From Chloroflexia bacterium (lineage in GTDB: Bacteria > Chloroflexota > Chloroflexia > Thermomicrobiales > UBA6265), in the NCBI GenBank assembly GCA_013694885.1, contig JACDBO010000115.1, positions 1 through 5,063 of the forward strand: a stretch of DNA of 5,063 bases. The letters are read 5' to 3'. Made by a program: the position numbers and the translations under genes. The notes under the pieces are model-generated. The model was not told the DNA's origin. It made no database searches and saw only the letters and a program-made list of their open reading frames with translations. Of the stretch, positions 1 through 5,063 are shown piece after piece; positions within the stretch are counted from its first letter, which is position 1; the number at the start of each line of letters is the position of its first letter.

Positions 1-1
1 A

Positions 2-289
2 TACCGCTTCGTCGAGGGGCTCACGGTGGAGGGTGGAGAGGCCCGGCTCTACACGCGCGACGGCGCGATCCTGGTCATCGCGATCAACCCCGGCGACGAG
101 CCGGCGGAGGTCCGCATTGCGGTCGACCCCGCGGTCTGGGGCGCCTCTCCCCGCACCGGCACGGTCGCGGCCTACGACCCCGACGGGCAGGAGGTCGAAC
201 GCACCACGAACGCGCGGTCGGCATTCCAGCGCACCGTTCGCCTGGACGCCGACTCGCTGCGGATCTTCGAGTTCCGTCCGGAGGAGTAG
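2..289 (+). CDS. C-terminal end of a probable glycosidase or carbohydrate-active protein (5' end outside window)
   Basis: The frame is open from the left edge, reading Tyr-Arg-Phe-Val-Glu-Gly-Leu-Thr, to a TAG at 287-289, so about 95 C-terminal residues are present. The segment alternates short hydrophobic strands with turns (AILVIAINPGDEP, EVRIAVDP, GTVAAYDPDGQEV) and ends in SLRIFEFRPEE. This pattern is typical of the small beta-sandwich domain that closes many glycoside hydrolases, where the last strand ends in an aromatic-rich motif. No catalytic residues lie in this part, so the family cannot be named. The stop is 3 bp before the next ATG and the next gene's ribosome-binding site lies inside this gene's last codons, so the two are almost certainly in one operon with the sugar-acid dehydratase and the GH105-type hydrolase. 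A role in oligosaccharide cleavage is inferred mainly from that context. A GTG at 26 is an internal codon, not the true start. Confidence 0.6.
   Translation, partial: YRFVEGLTVEGGEARLYTRDGAILVIAINPGDEPAEVRIAVDPAVWGASPRTGTVAAYDPDGQEVERTTNARSAFQRTVRLDADSLRIFEFRPEE
280..286 (+). promoter_or_regulatory. Ribosome-binding site of the enolase-superfamily gene
   Basis: GGAGGAG lies 6 nt before the ATG at 293. It sits inside the last codons of the upstream gene, so it fixes the start of the dehydratase and points to translational coupling between the two. Confidence 0.8.
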
Positions 290-292
290 CTC

Positions 293-1483
293 ATGCACGT
301 CGAATCGGTCGAGGTCCTCACCGTCAAGGTGCCAACGATCCATCGTCCTGGCGCGCACGCCGAGGCGCCGCGCACCTATGGGACCAGCGCCTATCTGATC
401 GAACCGAGCTGGCGTCACCTCTACAGCCTGGATTTTCAGACGTGCTTTGTGAAACTCACGACGAACACCGGGCTCGTCGGCTGGGGAGAAGCGCAGGCGC
501 CCATCGCGGCGGAGGTGACGGCCGCGTTGATCTCCAACGTGCTGGGACACCTCGTGCTCGGTGAGAACCCGGCACAGAATGAGCTGTTGTTCGCGCGCAT
601 GTATCACGGCCAGAACGTGCGCGGCCACGTCACCGGGTATTACCTCGATGCCATCGCCGCGGTCGACATCGCGCTCTGGGACCTCAAGGCGCAAGCCTAC
701 AACGCACCGCTGTTCGAGGTGCTGGGTGGGCCATTCCGCACCGAGTTGGCGGCCTACGGCTCGGACCTGCAGGGCAGCACGCGGGAGGAGCGCGTCGCCA
801 ACGCCAGGCGCTACACACAGGAGCTGGGCCTGAGCGGGGTCAAGCTGTACCTCGGGCGAGGGTTGGCCCACGACATCGAAGAAGCCGAGGCCATCCGCGA
901 CGCGATCGGCCCGGACAAGGAACTCTACTGCGATTGCCTGTGGCGCTACGACCTCAGCTCGGCGATCCGGCTCGGGCGCGCCCTAGATCGCCTGCGCGCC
1001 GGGTTCATGGAGGCGCCGCTGCAACCGGAAGACCGCGCCGGACACGCGGCGCTGGCCCACGCCATCGACACGCCGATCGCGGTGGGCGAACCGCTTCGCC
1101 ACGCCACCCAGTTTCTCGACTGGTTCAAGGATCGTGGGTTGGATGTCGCCCAGCCGGACATCCTGCGCACCGGCATCACCGGCGGCAAGAAAATCATCGA
1201 TCTCGCCGAGACCTTCAACATCCCGGTCGCGCTGCACTTCGGCATGTCGCTCGGTATCGGCATCGCGGCCACCTGGCATGTTGCCGCCGCCATGGACAAC
1301 TTCCTCGTCCAGGAACGGCAGGTGCGCCAGGCCGAGGTGATCGGCGACATGGTTCAACCAGCTCTGGAGATGCGCGACGGCCAACTGCTGGTGCCGCAGC
1401 GTCCCGGCCTCGGCGTCGCCCTCGATGAAGACGCGATCGCGCCCCATGTCGTGGACAGAACGGTGCTCACGCGTGGAGCCTAG
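293..1483 (+). CDS. Mandelate racemase/muconate lactonizing enzyme family protein, probable sugar-acid dehydratase
   Basis: A full-length (396 aa) cytoplasmic enolase-superfamily enzyme; members abstract the proton alpha to a carboxylate and here most likely dehydrate an acid sugar. The N-terminal capping domain covers about residues 1-130 and the barrel about 140-370. Metal ligands stand at D214, E240 and E266, at the 26/26 spacing seen in mandelate racemase. A His-Asp dyad follows at D289 (QPD) and H315 (ALHFG), and E341 (QERQ) matches the glutamate that hydrogen-bonds the substrate. The second-strand motif is K184-L-Y186, so the usual KxK base pair is changed to KxY. The capping domain carries a long loop (about 17-47, rich in His, Pro and Tyr) that probably shapes the pocket. 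The start is set by GGAGGAG 6 nt upstream. It is followed by a GH105-type hydrolase and an IclR regulator, so the substrate is probably an aldonic or uronic acid from pectin. Family assignment is firm; exact substrate is unknown. Confidence 0.92.
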   Translation: MHVESVEVLTVKVPTIHRPGAHAEAPRTYGTSAYLIEPSWRHLYSLDFQTCFVKLTTNTGLVGWGEAQAPIAAEVTAALISNVLGHLVLGENPAQNELLFARMYHGQNVRGHVTGYYLDAIAAVDIALWDLKAQAYNAPLFEVLGGPFRTELAAYGSDLQGSTREERVANARRYTQELGLSGVKLYLGRGLAHDIEEAEAIRDAIGPDKELYCDCLWRYDLSSAIRLGRALDRLRAGFMEAPLQPEDRAGHAALAHAIDTPIAVGEPLRHATQFLDWFKDRGLDVAQPDILRTGITGGKKIIDLAETFNIPVALHFGMSLGIGIAATWHVAAAMDNFLVQERQVRQAEVIGDMVQPALEMRDGQLLVPQRPGLGVALDEDAIAPHVVDRTVLTRGA

Positions 1484-2531
1484 CGTCGATTCTGCCACCG
1501 CCGTCGTCGCCTCGCCGCGGCAACGCATCGCCCTGGTGGCCGACCGCGCGGTCCGGTCCCGTTACTTCGTGTGGGATTGGGGCGAGGCGATCGCCATCCA
1601 GGCGCTGATCGTTGCGAGCGGCGCGATCGGGGAACCGCGGTTTGGGCAATGGGCCTCATCACGGCTCGACCTCTGGCGCCAGATCCACCCCGACCCTTTC
1701 TGGCCCGATCACCTCGGGCCGGGCGTCGCGCTCGTGTGGCACTATGTGCGGACGGGCGAACCGGAGATTCTCGAATACGCGGAGCGCGTGGGTCGCCATC
1801 TCGCGTCGTTGCCGAAAGCGACGACCGGGGCCCGCCTGCTCCGCCCGGACAAGCCTGACCTCGAGACCTTCGTCTGGGTGGACTCGCTCTACTCGGATGG
1901 CCCGTTTCTCTGCGAACTCGGTCGCGTGACCGGCAACGACGAGTATTTCAATGAAGGGGCGAGTCAGACGGAGGGTATCTGCGCGAGCGTGCAGCACCCG
2001 GCGAGCGGCCTCTTTGCCCATCGCTATGACGACGCCACCGAGACGACCAACGGCGTGTTCTGGGGACGGGGGTGCGGATGGGCGGCGCTTGGCCTGGGCC
2101 ATACACTTGCGGCGCTGCCGCGCACCCATCCGGCGTGGAATACGCTGGCGCATCGGCTCCAGCGCTTTGCCGCCACCGCGGCGACCTTGCAGTCCAGCTC
2201 GGGACACTGGAACGCGATCCTCGATCGCCCCGATACACGTCTGGAGTCTTCGACCACGGCCCTCATCGGCGAAGGACTGGCGCTTGGGATCGACGCGGCG
2301 GCCTTGTCCGAGGAGTATCGGAACACGGTTGAACGAGCCTGGAGCGCCGTGGCGACCGAGGTTGCGCCCGACGGCCGCGTCGAGAATGTCAGTCAGCGTA
2401 GTCCATCGAGCACCGCCTGGGAGGACTACGCGAAACTGCCGCATGGAGGGTGCTATGCATGGGGACAGGGGCCGTGGCTGATCTTCGCCTGTCGCTTTCT
2501 GCCCGACGATGGCGACGAGGGGACGATGTGA
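1473..2531 (+). CDS. GH88/GH105-family unsaturated glycuronyl (rhamnogalacturonyl-type) hydrolase
   Basis: This protein resembles the YteR/YesR family, alpha/alpha-barrel enzymes that hydrate the unsaturated uronic acid left by polysaccharide lyases and so release it from rhamnogalacturonan or similar oligosaccharides. Counting from the GTG at 1473 (352 aa), visible motifs are WDWGEA near residue 35, D79 in PDHLGPG, WVDSLYSDGPFL at about 135-146 with D137 matching the catalytic Asp of the family, WGRGCGW at 197-203, SSGHW plus LESSTTA at about 242-263, and YAWGQGPWL near the C-terminus. Length is typical. No signal peptide is seen, so it should act in the cytosol on imported oligosaccharides. 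The start is uncertain: GTG 1473 overlaps the upstream gene by 11 nt; ATG 1446 or 1425 in the same frame would overlap it by 38 or 59 nt; none has a good ribosome-binding site, which suggests coupling to the upstream gene. Confidence 0.88.
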   Translation: MEPSVDSATAVVASPRQRIALVADRAVRSRYFVWDWGEAIAIQALIVASGAIGEPRFGQWASSRLDLWRQIHPDPFWPDHLGPGVALVWHYVRTGEPEILEYAERVGRHLASLPKATTGARLLRPDKPDLETFVWVDSLYSDGPFLCELGRVTGNDEYFNEGASQTEGICASVQHPASGLFAHRYDDATETTNGVFWGRGCGWAALGLGHTLAALPRTHPAWNTLAHRLQRFAATAATLQSSSGHWNAILDRPDTRLESSTTALIGEGLALGIDAAALSEEYRNTVERAWSAVATEVAPDGRVENVSQRSPSSTAWEDYAKLPHGGCYAWGQGPWLIFACRFLPDDGDEGTM

Positions 2532-2558
2532 CCTGGAATCAGACCGTTTGACTTCATC

Positions 2559-2562
2559 GGAG
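2559..2562 (+). promoter_or_regulatory. Ribosome-binding site that supports a TTG start for the IclR regulator
   Basis: GGAG lies 7 nt before the TTG at 2570. The only start codon upstream in this frame, GTG 2528, runs into a TGA at 2549, and no ATG or GTG lies before the helix-turn-helix region, so TTG 2570 is the supported start. Confidence 0.65.
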
Positions 2563-2569
2563 CACTCCA

Positions 2570-3376
2570 TTGGCAACGACCAGCTCGCAATATCAGGTCA
2601 GGGCGCTGGAACGCGCCCTGCAAATCCTTGGCTCGTTTTCCCTGGCCGAGCCTGAGCTCTCCTTATCTGAACTGTCGATGGCGACGGATCTCGCCCCGAG
2701 CACGACATTGCGGATGCTCTCCATTCTCGCCCAGTATGGGTATGTCGAGCGATCGGCCGCGACCGATCGCTACCGCATCGGTGTGGGCATGTTTGAACGG
2801 GGAAGCATCTATATCCAGACGACGACCGTCGAGGCGCAGGCAAAAGTGCCGCTGGCTGACCTGGCGCGGGAGTGCAACCAGACGGCGAGCCTGGCCGTGC
2901 TCGACCGCGGCGAGATCGTCCACATCGCGGTCTTTCCGCCGGACCGGGCGATCCGCTACTACGCGCCGCTGGGCCAGCGCGAAATGGCGCATTGCACAGG
3001 ATTGGGGAAAGTCCTGCTCTCGGGGTTGTCGGACCAGGAGCTGGACGAGGTGGTCGATCAACGCGGCTTGCCCGGTCGCACGGATCGCACCATCACCACC
3101 ATCGCCGCCCTTCGCGCGCATCTGCGTCGCGTGCGCGAGCAAGGCTACGCGATCGACAACGAGGAGAGTGTGGTGGGGCTTCGCTGTATCGCGGCGCCGA
3201 TCTTCGACGACCGGAACCGGATCGCCGCGGCCATGAGCGCGTCGGGATCGGCGGCCGAGTTCAACGAGGAGACGATTCCCGGTTTGTTGGGCGCCATCAA
3301 GCGGACCGCGGGCATCATCTCCGCGCGGCTCGGCAACCGGGTCCACCAACGCGAGCTCGTCGACACCGTCGGGTAG
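2570..3376 (+). CDS. IclR-family transcriptional regulator
   Basis: A 268-residue DNA-binding regulator of normal IclR length, starting at TTG 2570 with GGAG 7 nt upstream. Residues about 10-70 form the winged helix-turn-helix: RALERALQIL opens it, LSELSMATDLAPSTTLRML is the turn and recognition helix, and YGYVERS is the wing. Residues about 85-255 form the IclR effector-binding domain, with the typical HCTGLGKVLLSGL segment (141-153), GYAIDNEES and GLRCIAAPIFD (192-213) and the SASGSAAEF strand (223-231). It sits 38 bp after the GH105-type hydrolase on the same strand with no room for a clear promoter, so it is probably the last gene of the operon. IclR proteins of this group (KdgR-like) often sense sugar-acid intermediates; here the effector would plausibly be a pectin breakdown product, which is inference from context. 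Family is certain, target genes are not shown. Confidence 0.93.
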   Translation: MATTSSQYQVRALERALQILGSFSLAEPELSLSELSMATDLAPSTTLRMLSILAQYGYVERSAATDRYRIGVGMFERGSIYIQTTTVEAQAKVPLADLARECNQTASLAVLDRGEIVHIAVFPPDRAIRYYAPLGQREMAHCTGLGKVLLSGLSDQELDEVVDQRGLPGRTDRTITTIAALRAHLRRVREQGYAIDNEESVVGLRCIAAPIFDDRNRIAAAMSASGSAAEFNEETIPGLLGAIKRTAGIISARLGNRVHQRELVDTVG

Positions 3377-3396
3377 CCCCTCGGCCCTTCATCCGG

Positions 3397-3960
3397 TCAG
3401 GTTTGGCCGGCCTCTTCGCTGTGCCGCCACAGGCCCTGGGCGGGGACGCGGAGGGCGCGGTTGAACTTACTGGAGGAGTTCTCCCAGGCGATGGTGGCGG
3501 TGAGCTCGATGATCGCGTCGTCGTCGAAGTGCTGGCGCAGGCGGGCGAAGAGGTCGTCGTCGACATCGTGGTCGCTGAGGGTGATCGCGTCGGCGTAGGC
3601 GAGGGCGACGCGCTCGGTCTCGTCGTAGTGTGGACTCGTCGCGTAGTCAGGGAGGGCCAGGATCTTCTCGTCGGCAACGCCGGCGTCGCTGCCCACGGCA
3701 GCGTTGAGGTCCGCTCAGAAGACGCAGCCGTTGTGGAACGCCACGCGGCGGTTGACGAGCGCCACCAGGCCGTCGTCGAGCAACCCGGAGGCGGCGAGGC
3801 CGCTCCACATCGCCCGCGCGCCGCGATAGATCGACGGCCGCCGCGCGTAGAGCAGGTGGTTGCGGAACGGCGCCCCCCACCGCTTCGTCTGCCCCGCCAC
3901 GGTGCGGGCGATCTCGCCGCCGAGTCCATCCGCGTTCGGGTCGATCCCGTCGATGCGCAT
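3397..3960 (-). CDS. CMD/AhpD-like redox protein, candidate selenoprotein with CxxU motif (in-frame TGA)
   Basis: The frame runs from ATG 3960 (AAAGGAG 7 nt upstream) to a TGA at 3397-3399, 187 residues if the internal TGA at 3715-3717 (codon 82) is read through. Both halves belong to the carboxymuconolactone decarboxylase/AhpD-like family, alpha-helical proteins that use a CxxC pair for peroxide or thiol redox chemistry. The first half ends LVNRRVAFHNGCVF (C79). The second begins ADLNAAVGSDAGVADE and continues with the usual helices: ERVALAYADAIT, LFARLRQHFDDDAIIELTATIAWEN and FNRALRVPAQG. Codon 82 is the position of the second catalytic Cys, so selenocysteine would give C79-V-F-U82. The total length matches the family, the frame is unbroken and the far side shows no decay. 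A hairpin follows the TGA. It lies 23 bp downstream of the toxin gene on the same strand and may share its transcript. Alternatives are a Cys-codon mutation or sequencing error making a pseudogene. CMD/AhpD-like assignment is firm; selenocysteine is likely but unproven here. Confidence 0.85.
3687..3703 (-). promoter_or_regulatory. Candidate bacterial SECIS hairpin downstream of the in-frame TGA
   Basis: On the coding strand CGCTGCC, loop GTG, then GGCAGCG form a perfect 7-bp stem with a 3-nt loop. The first loop base is G, 19 nt after the TGA. Bacterial SECIS elements are stem-loops inside the coding region just after the UGA, with a small apical loop carrying a G in its first two positions and about 16-37 nt from the UGA; this hairpin fits. 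GC-rich coding DNA makes short hairpins common, so it supports the selenocysteine reading without proving it. I see no clear lower stem. Confidence 0.55.
3715..3717 (-). other. Internal in-frame TGA, probable selenocysteine codon
   Basis: TGA replaces the second Cys codon of the GC-x-FC-type redox motif (GGC TGC GTC TTC TGA GCG GAC). One base change from TGC or TGT would restore cysteine, which is also the known pattern of Sec/Cys exchange between homologues. No frameshift is needed to join the two halves of the gene. Confidence 0.7.
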
Positions 3961-3967
3961 CGTGTCG

Positions 3968-3974
3968 CTCCTTT
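3968..3974 (-). promoter_or_regulatory. Ribosome-binding site of the CMD/AhpD-like gene
   Basis: AAAGGAG on the minus strand lies 7 nt before ATG 3960, in the 23-bp gap after the toxin gene. It is a strong site and shows the first half of the interrupted gene is set up for translation. The second half has no comparable site before its first possible start (GTG 3696). Confidence 0.8.
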
Positions 3975-3983
3975 CTACCGACG

Positions 3984-4340
3984 CTATGCCCAGCCGAGCG
4001 CGTGCCGCAGTCCGGCAGCCAGATGTCGCAGATCATCGGGATGGAGCGCGCCGAGCTTGCGCCGTATTCTCGCCGCATCGGCGGTAGCGAGTTTTGCCTG
4101 GGCGATCGAGGGAGACACGAGTCCCGCCTGTTGCCAATGTTCAATCCGGTGATCGCCGACGTGCGGCAACGGGTTCGGATTGCTCGTGATCGTCGCGACG
4201 AGGAGATCCGGCCCGGCGGCGTTGTACTCTTCCGCCGAGACGATGACGACTGGCCGGAGCTTCGTTCGCCACGGCTGATCGGCGAATGCGACAGGGAGCA
4301 GCACGACATCTCCTTGCCGATACCTAGCCGAGCTTGTCAT
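3984..4340 (-). CDS. PemK/MazF-like toxin of a type II toxin-antitoxin pair
   Basis: This 118-residue protein has the layout of PemK/MazF toxins, small beta-barrel endoribonucleases that cut RNA and stop growth when the antitoxin is lost. The N-terminus reads YRQGDVVLLPVAFAD (G10-D11-V12, first strands of the barrel), followed by KLRPVVIVS (R29-P30-V31, typical of the family) and LLVATITSNPNP (T52 and S53 in the usual Ser/Thr position). The C-terminal helix region, with GLVSPSIAQAKLATADAARI and RRKLGAL, resembles the longer PemK-like subgroup. It overlaps the antitoxin gene by 17 nt, with no strong ribosome-binding site (a weak GGGA lies about 9 nt upstream). Toxin output is therefore probably coupled to antitoxin translation. 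The next gene downstream is the CMD/AhpD-like protein, 23 bp away. Cleavage sequence and activity are not visible. Confidence 0.87.
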   Translation of the reverse strand: MTSSARYRQGDVVLLPVAFADQPWRTKLRPVVIVSAEEYNAAGPDLLVATITSNPNPLPHVGDHRIEHWQQAGLVSPSIAQAKLATADAARIRRKLGALHPDDLRHLAAGLRHALGWA

Positions 4341-4551
4341 ACGCGGCGTCCCACTCGTTATCCCAATCGCGCTGGAGTGCCGGGCCGGAGATACCGAAGA
4401 CCTCCTCGGTATCCTGGCGGTTCGCCTCCTGTCTCAAGTGCTCCTCCAGAGCTTCCAGCATGAATTGACGAACCGTGATGCCCTTGGCCGCGGCCAGGAC
4501 ACGAACCTCCCGGTGGAGTTCCGGCGCAACTTCGAAACTGATGCGGCTCAT
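4324..4551 (-). CDS. Ribbon-helix-helix antitoxin paired with the PemK/MazF-like toxin
   Basis: A 75-residue protein starting at ATG 4551. Residues 1-38 have the ribbon-helix-helix form: the short strand SRISFEVAPEL, helix HREVRVLAAAKG, turn ITVRQ, and second helix FMLEALEEHLRQ. This part should dimerise and bind the operator. The acidic tail of about 35 residues, rich in Asp, Glu and Trp (DWDNEWDAAYDKLG), is the likely toxin-binding part, as in other antitoxins of this type. The start is decided by AGGAGG at 4560-4565, 8 nt before ATG 4551; the in-frame GTG at 4560 overlaps that site, so it cannot be the start. The gene ends inside the toxin gene (17-nt overlap), the normal antitoxin-first order. 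The repeats upstream are likely its own binding sites, so autoregulation is expected. Specific subfamily not identified. Confidence 0.87.
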   Translation of the reverse strand: MSRISFEVAPELHREVRVLAAAKGITVRQFMLEALEEHLRQEANRQDTEEVFGISGPALQRDWDNEWDAAYDKLG

Positions 4552-4559
4552 TCCGACCA

Positions 4560-4565
4560 CCTCCT
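4560..4565 (-). promoter_or_regulatory. Ribosome-binding site of the antitoxin gene
   Basis: AGGAGG on the minus strand, 8 nt before ATG 4551. It overlaps the alternative GTG at 4558-4560 and so selects the ATG as the start. Confidence 0.85.
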
Positions 4566-4567
4566 CT

Positions 4568-4611
4568 CGATGTGCAGATGCACAAGCGTATCACAGCACA
4601 TCAGCACATCG
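4568..4611 (-). promoter_or_regulatory. Putative operator/promoter region of the toxin-antitoxin operon with GATGTGC-type repeats
   Basis: The 92-bp gap between the rhamnonate-dehydratase-like gene and the antitoxin holds repeats of one motif. On the plus strand AGCACATC occurs twice in tandem (4595-4610). CGATGTGC at 4568-4575 and GCACATCG at 4604-4611 form an 8-bp inverted repeat with a 28-nt spacer. TGTGCA-GA-TGCACA (4571-4584) is a perfect 6-bp palindrome with a 2-nt gap. Small ribbon-helix-helix repressors bind such repeated short sites, so this is the likely autoregulatory operator. A weak -10-like GATACG and a -35-like TTTCGA (16 nt apart) lie among the repeats on the minus strand but are too degenerate to call a promoter with confidence. 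Confidence 0.55.
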
Positions 4612-4643
4612 AAACTGTACGAACCGGGAGGTGTCGCTATCGC

Positions 4644-5063
4644 CTACCGCTGGACGCTGGCGGTGGTGATCGGGTGGTCGGTCCAGTCGAGGTTGCGTTC
4701 GGTGTCGATTTTGACCGGGTCAAGTTCGATACCCATGCCGGGGTGGTCGGGGACGGAGATGATGCCGTTGACGGGAACGACCGGCTCCTTGAAGAAGAAC
4801 TGGTGCAGGGTGTTCCAGTTGATCAGGAACTCGACGAGCGGGCAGGCCGGGATCGGCAGGGCGGCGCTGACCTGGACGTTGGTCGGTACGGAGTGGCCGT
4901 GCGGGATCACCGGCAGGTTGTAGGTGCTGGCGACGGCGGCGATCTTCATCAGCTCGGAGACGCCGCCGGCCCAGTAGGTGTCGGGCTGCAGCACCTCGCA
5001 GGCGCCGGCGTCCATCAGCTGCTTGAGGCCCCAGCGGGTGTACTCGTGCTCGCCGGTGGCGAT
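4644..5063 (-). CDS. L-rhamnonate-dehydratase-like enolase-superfamily protein, C-terminal part (5' end outside window)
   Basis: The minus-strand frame is open from the right edge to a TAG at 4644-4646, giving 139 residues. It is the C-terminal part of a sugar-acid dehydratase barrel: GEHEYTRWG at 4-12 holds the third metal-binding Glu (E5), LQPD at 25-28 holds the Asp of the His-Asp dyad (D28), and VIPHGHS at 52-58 holds the His (H55). The E5-to-D28 spacing of 23 equals that in the other dehydratase of this window. EPVVPVNGIISVPDHPGMGIELDP near the end resembles the L-rhamnonate dehydratase (RhmD) C-terminus, with its conserved EPVPVNG and PG-GVEL segments. RhmD turns L-rhamnonate into 2-keto-3-deoxy-L-rhamnonate in the non-phosphorylated rhamnose pathway, which fits a neighbourhood that handles rhamnogalacturonan. 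An internal ATG at 5015 is not the start. Sister specificities in the same group cannot be excluded without the N-terminus. Confidence 0.82.
   Translation of the reverse strand: MATGEHEYTRWGLKQLMDAGACEVLQPDTYWAGGVSELMKIAAVASTYNLPVIPHGHSVPTNVQVSAALPIPACPLVEFLINWNTLHQFFFKEPVVPVNGIISVPDHPGMGIELDPVKIDTERNLDWTDHPITTASVQR

Noticed and set aside
2548..2553. TTGACT as a -35 box for the IclR gene
   Set aside because: A -10 at the right spacing would fall at or after the TTG start at 2570, and no TATAAT-like sequence is there.
1659..2576. Long minus-strand open frame (305 codons) opposite the GH105-type gene
   Set aside because: It is a GC-rich shadow of the plus-strand gene: low-complexity Arg/Gly-rich translation, no family motifs, and the plus strand has clear GH105-type motifs throughout.
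3377..3396. Terminator between the convergent operons
   Set aside because: The 20 bp contain no inverted repeat followed by a T-run on either strand.
3397..3696. Separate 99-codon gene starting at GTG 3696
   Set aside because: No ribosome-binding site precedes GTG 3696, the product would lack the start of a helical domain, and the frame upstream is the same gene in the same frame. It is the second half of the CMD/AhpD-like gene.
3397..3960. Pseudogene by frameshift or decay
   Set aside because: The two halves are in one frame, with a single TGA exactly at a redox Cys position and no other defect. A point mutation or sequencing error at that codon is still possible and is listed as the alternative.
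2872..4152. Long plus-strand open frame (426 codons) across the IclR 3' end, the CMD gene and the toxin
   Set aside because: It overlaps three well-supported genes, two of them antisense; the translation is Arg/Ala/Gly-rich with no recognisable domain.
4438..4923. Plus-strand open frame (161 codons) over the antitoxin promoter and the rhamnonate-dehydratase-like gene
   Set aside because: It crosses the antitoxin, the intergenic repeats and the opposite-strand dehydratase, which has clear active-site motifs; it has no domain of its own.

Overview
The window looks like a piece of a GC-rich bacterial chromosome. Gene starts with purine-rich Shine-Dalgarno (SD) motifs, short gaps and overlaps all point to bacterial operons. 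The gene content (plant cell-wall sugar-acid breakdown, an IclR regulator, a PemK/MazF-type toxin-antitoxin pair) and protein style would suit Chloroflexota (Thermomicrobia/Sphaerobacter-like) or Actinomycetota. That placement is inference, not something the sequence proves.

The left part, on the + strand (1-3376), is a tightly packed operon. It holds the C-terminal end of a probable glycosidase (2-289), an enolase-superfamily sugar-acid dehydratase (293-1483), a GH88/GH105-type unsaturated glycuronyl/rhamnogalacturonyl hydrolase (about 1473-2531) and an IclR-family regulator with a TTG start (2570-3376). Together they read as uptake-side processing of pectin or rhamnogalacturonan fragments with a local regulator.

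The right part, on the - strand (5063-3397), converges on the first operon, with only 20 bp between the two final stop codons. Reading from the right edge it holds the C-terminal 139 codons of an L-rhamnonate-dehydratase-like enzyme (to 4644), a 92-bp gap with repeats that look like an operator, a ribbon-helix-helix antitoxin (4551-4324), an overlapping PemK/MazF-like toxin (4340-3984) and a carboxymuconolactone decarboxylase (CMD)/AhpD-like redox protein (3960-3397).

The most interesting feature is that last gene. Its reading frame is cut by a single in-frame TGA at 3715-3717. The TGA falls exactly where the second cysteine of the family's CxxC redox motif should be, giving Cys-Val-Phe-(TGA). 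The frame continues on the other side as intact CMD-family sequence up to a normal stop. A perfect 7-bp hairpin with a 3-nt loop that begins with G lies just downstream of the TGA, at the spacing expected for a bacterial selenocysteine insertion element. The gene is therefore best read as one 187-residue candidate selenoprotein (CxxU), not as two small ORFs or a pseudogene. Whether the host decodes selenocysteine cannot be seen from this window.
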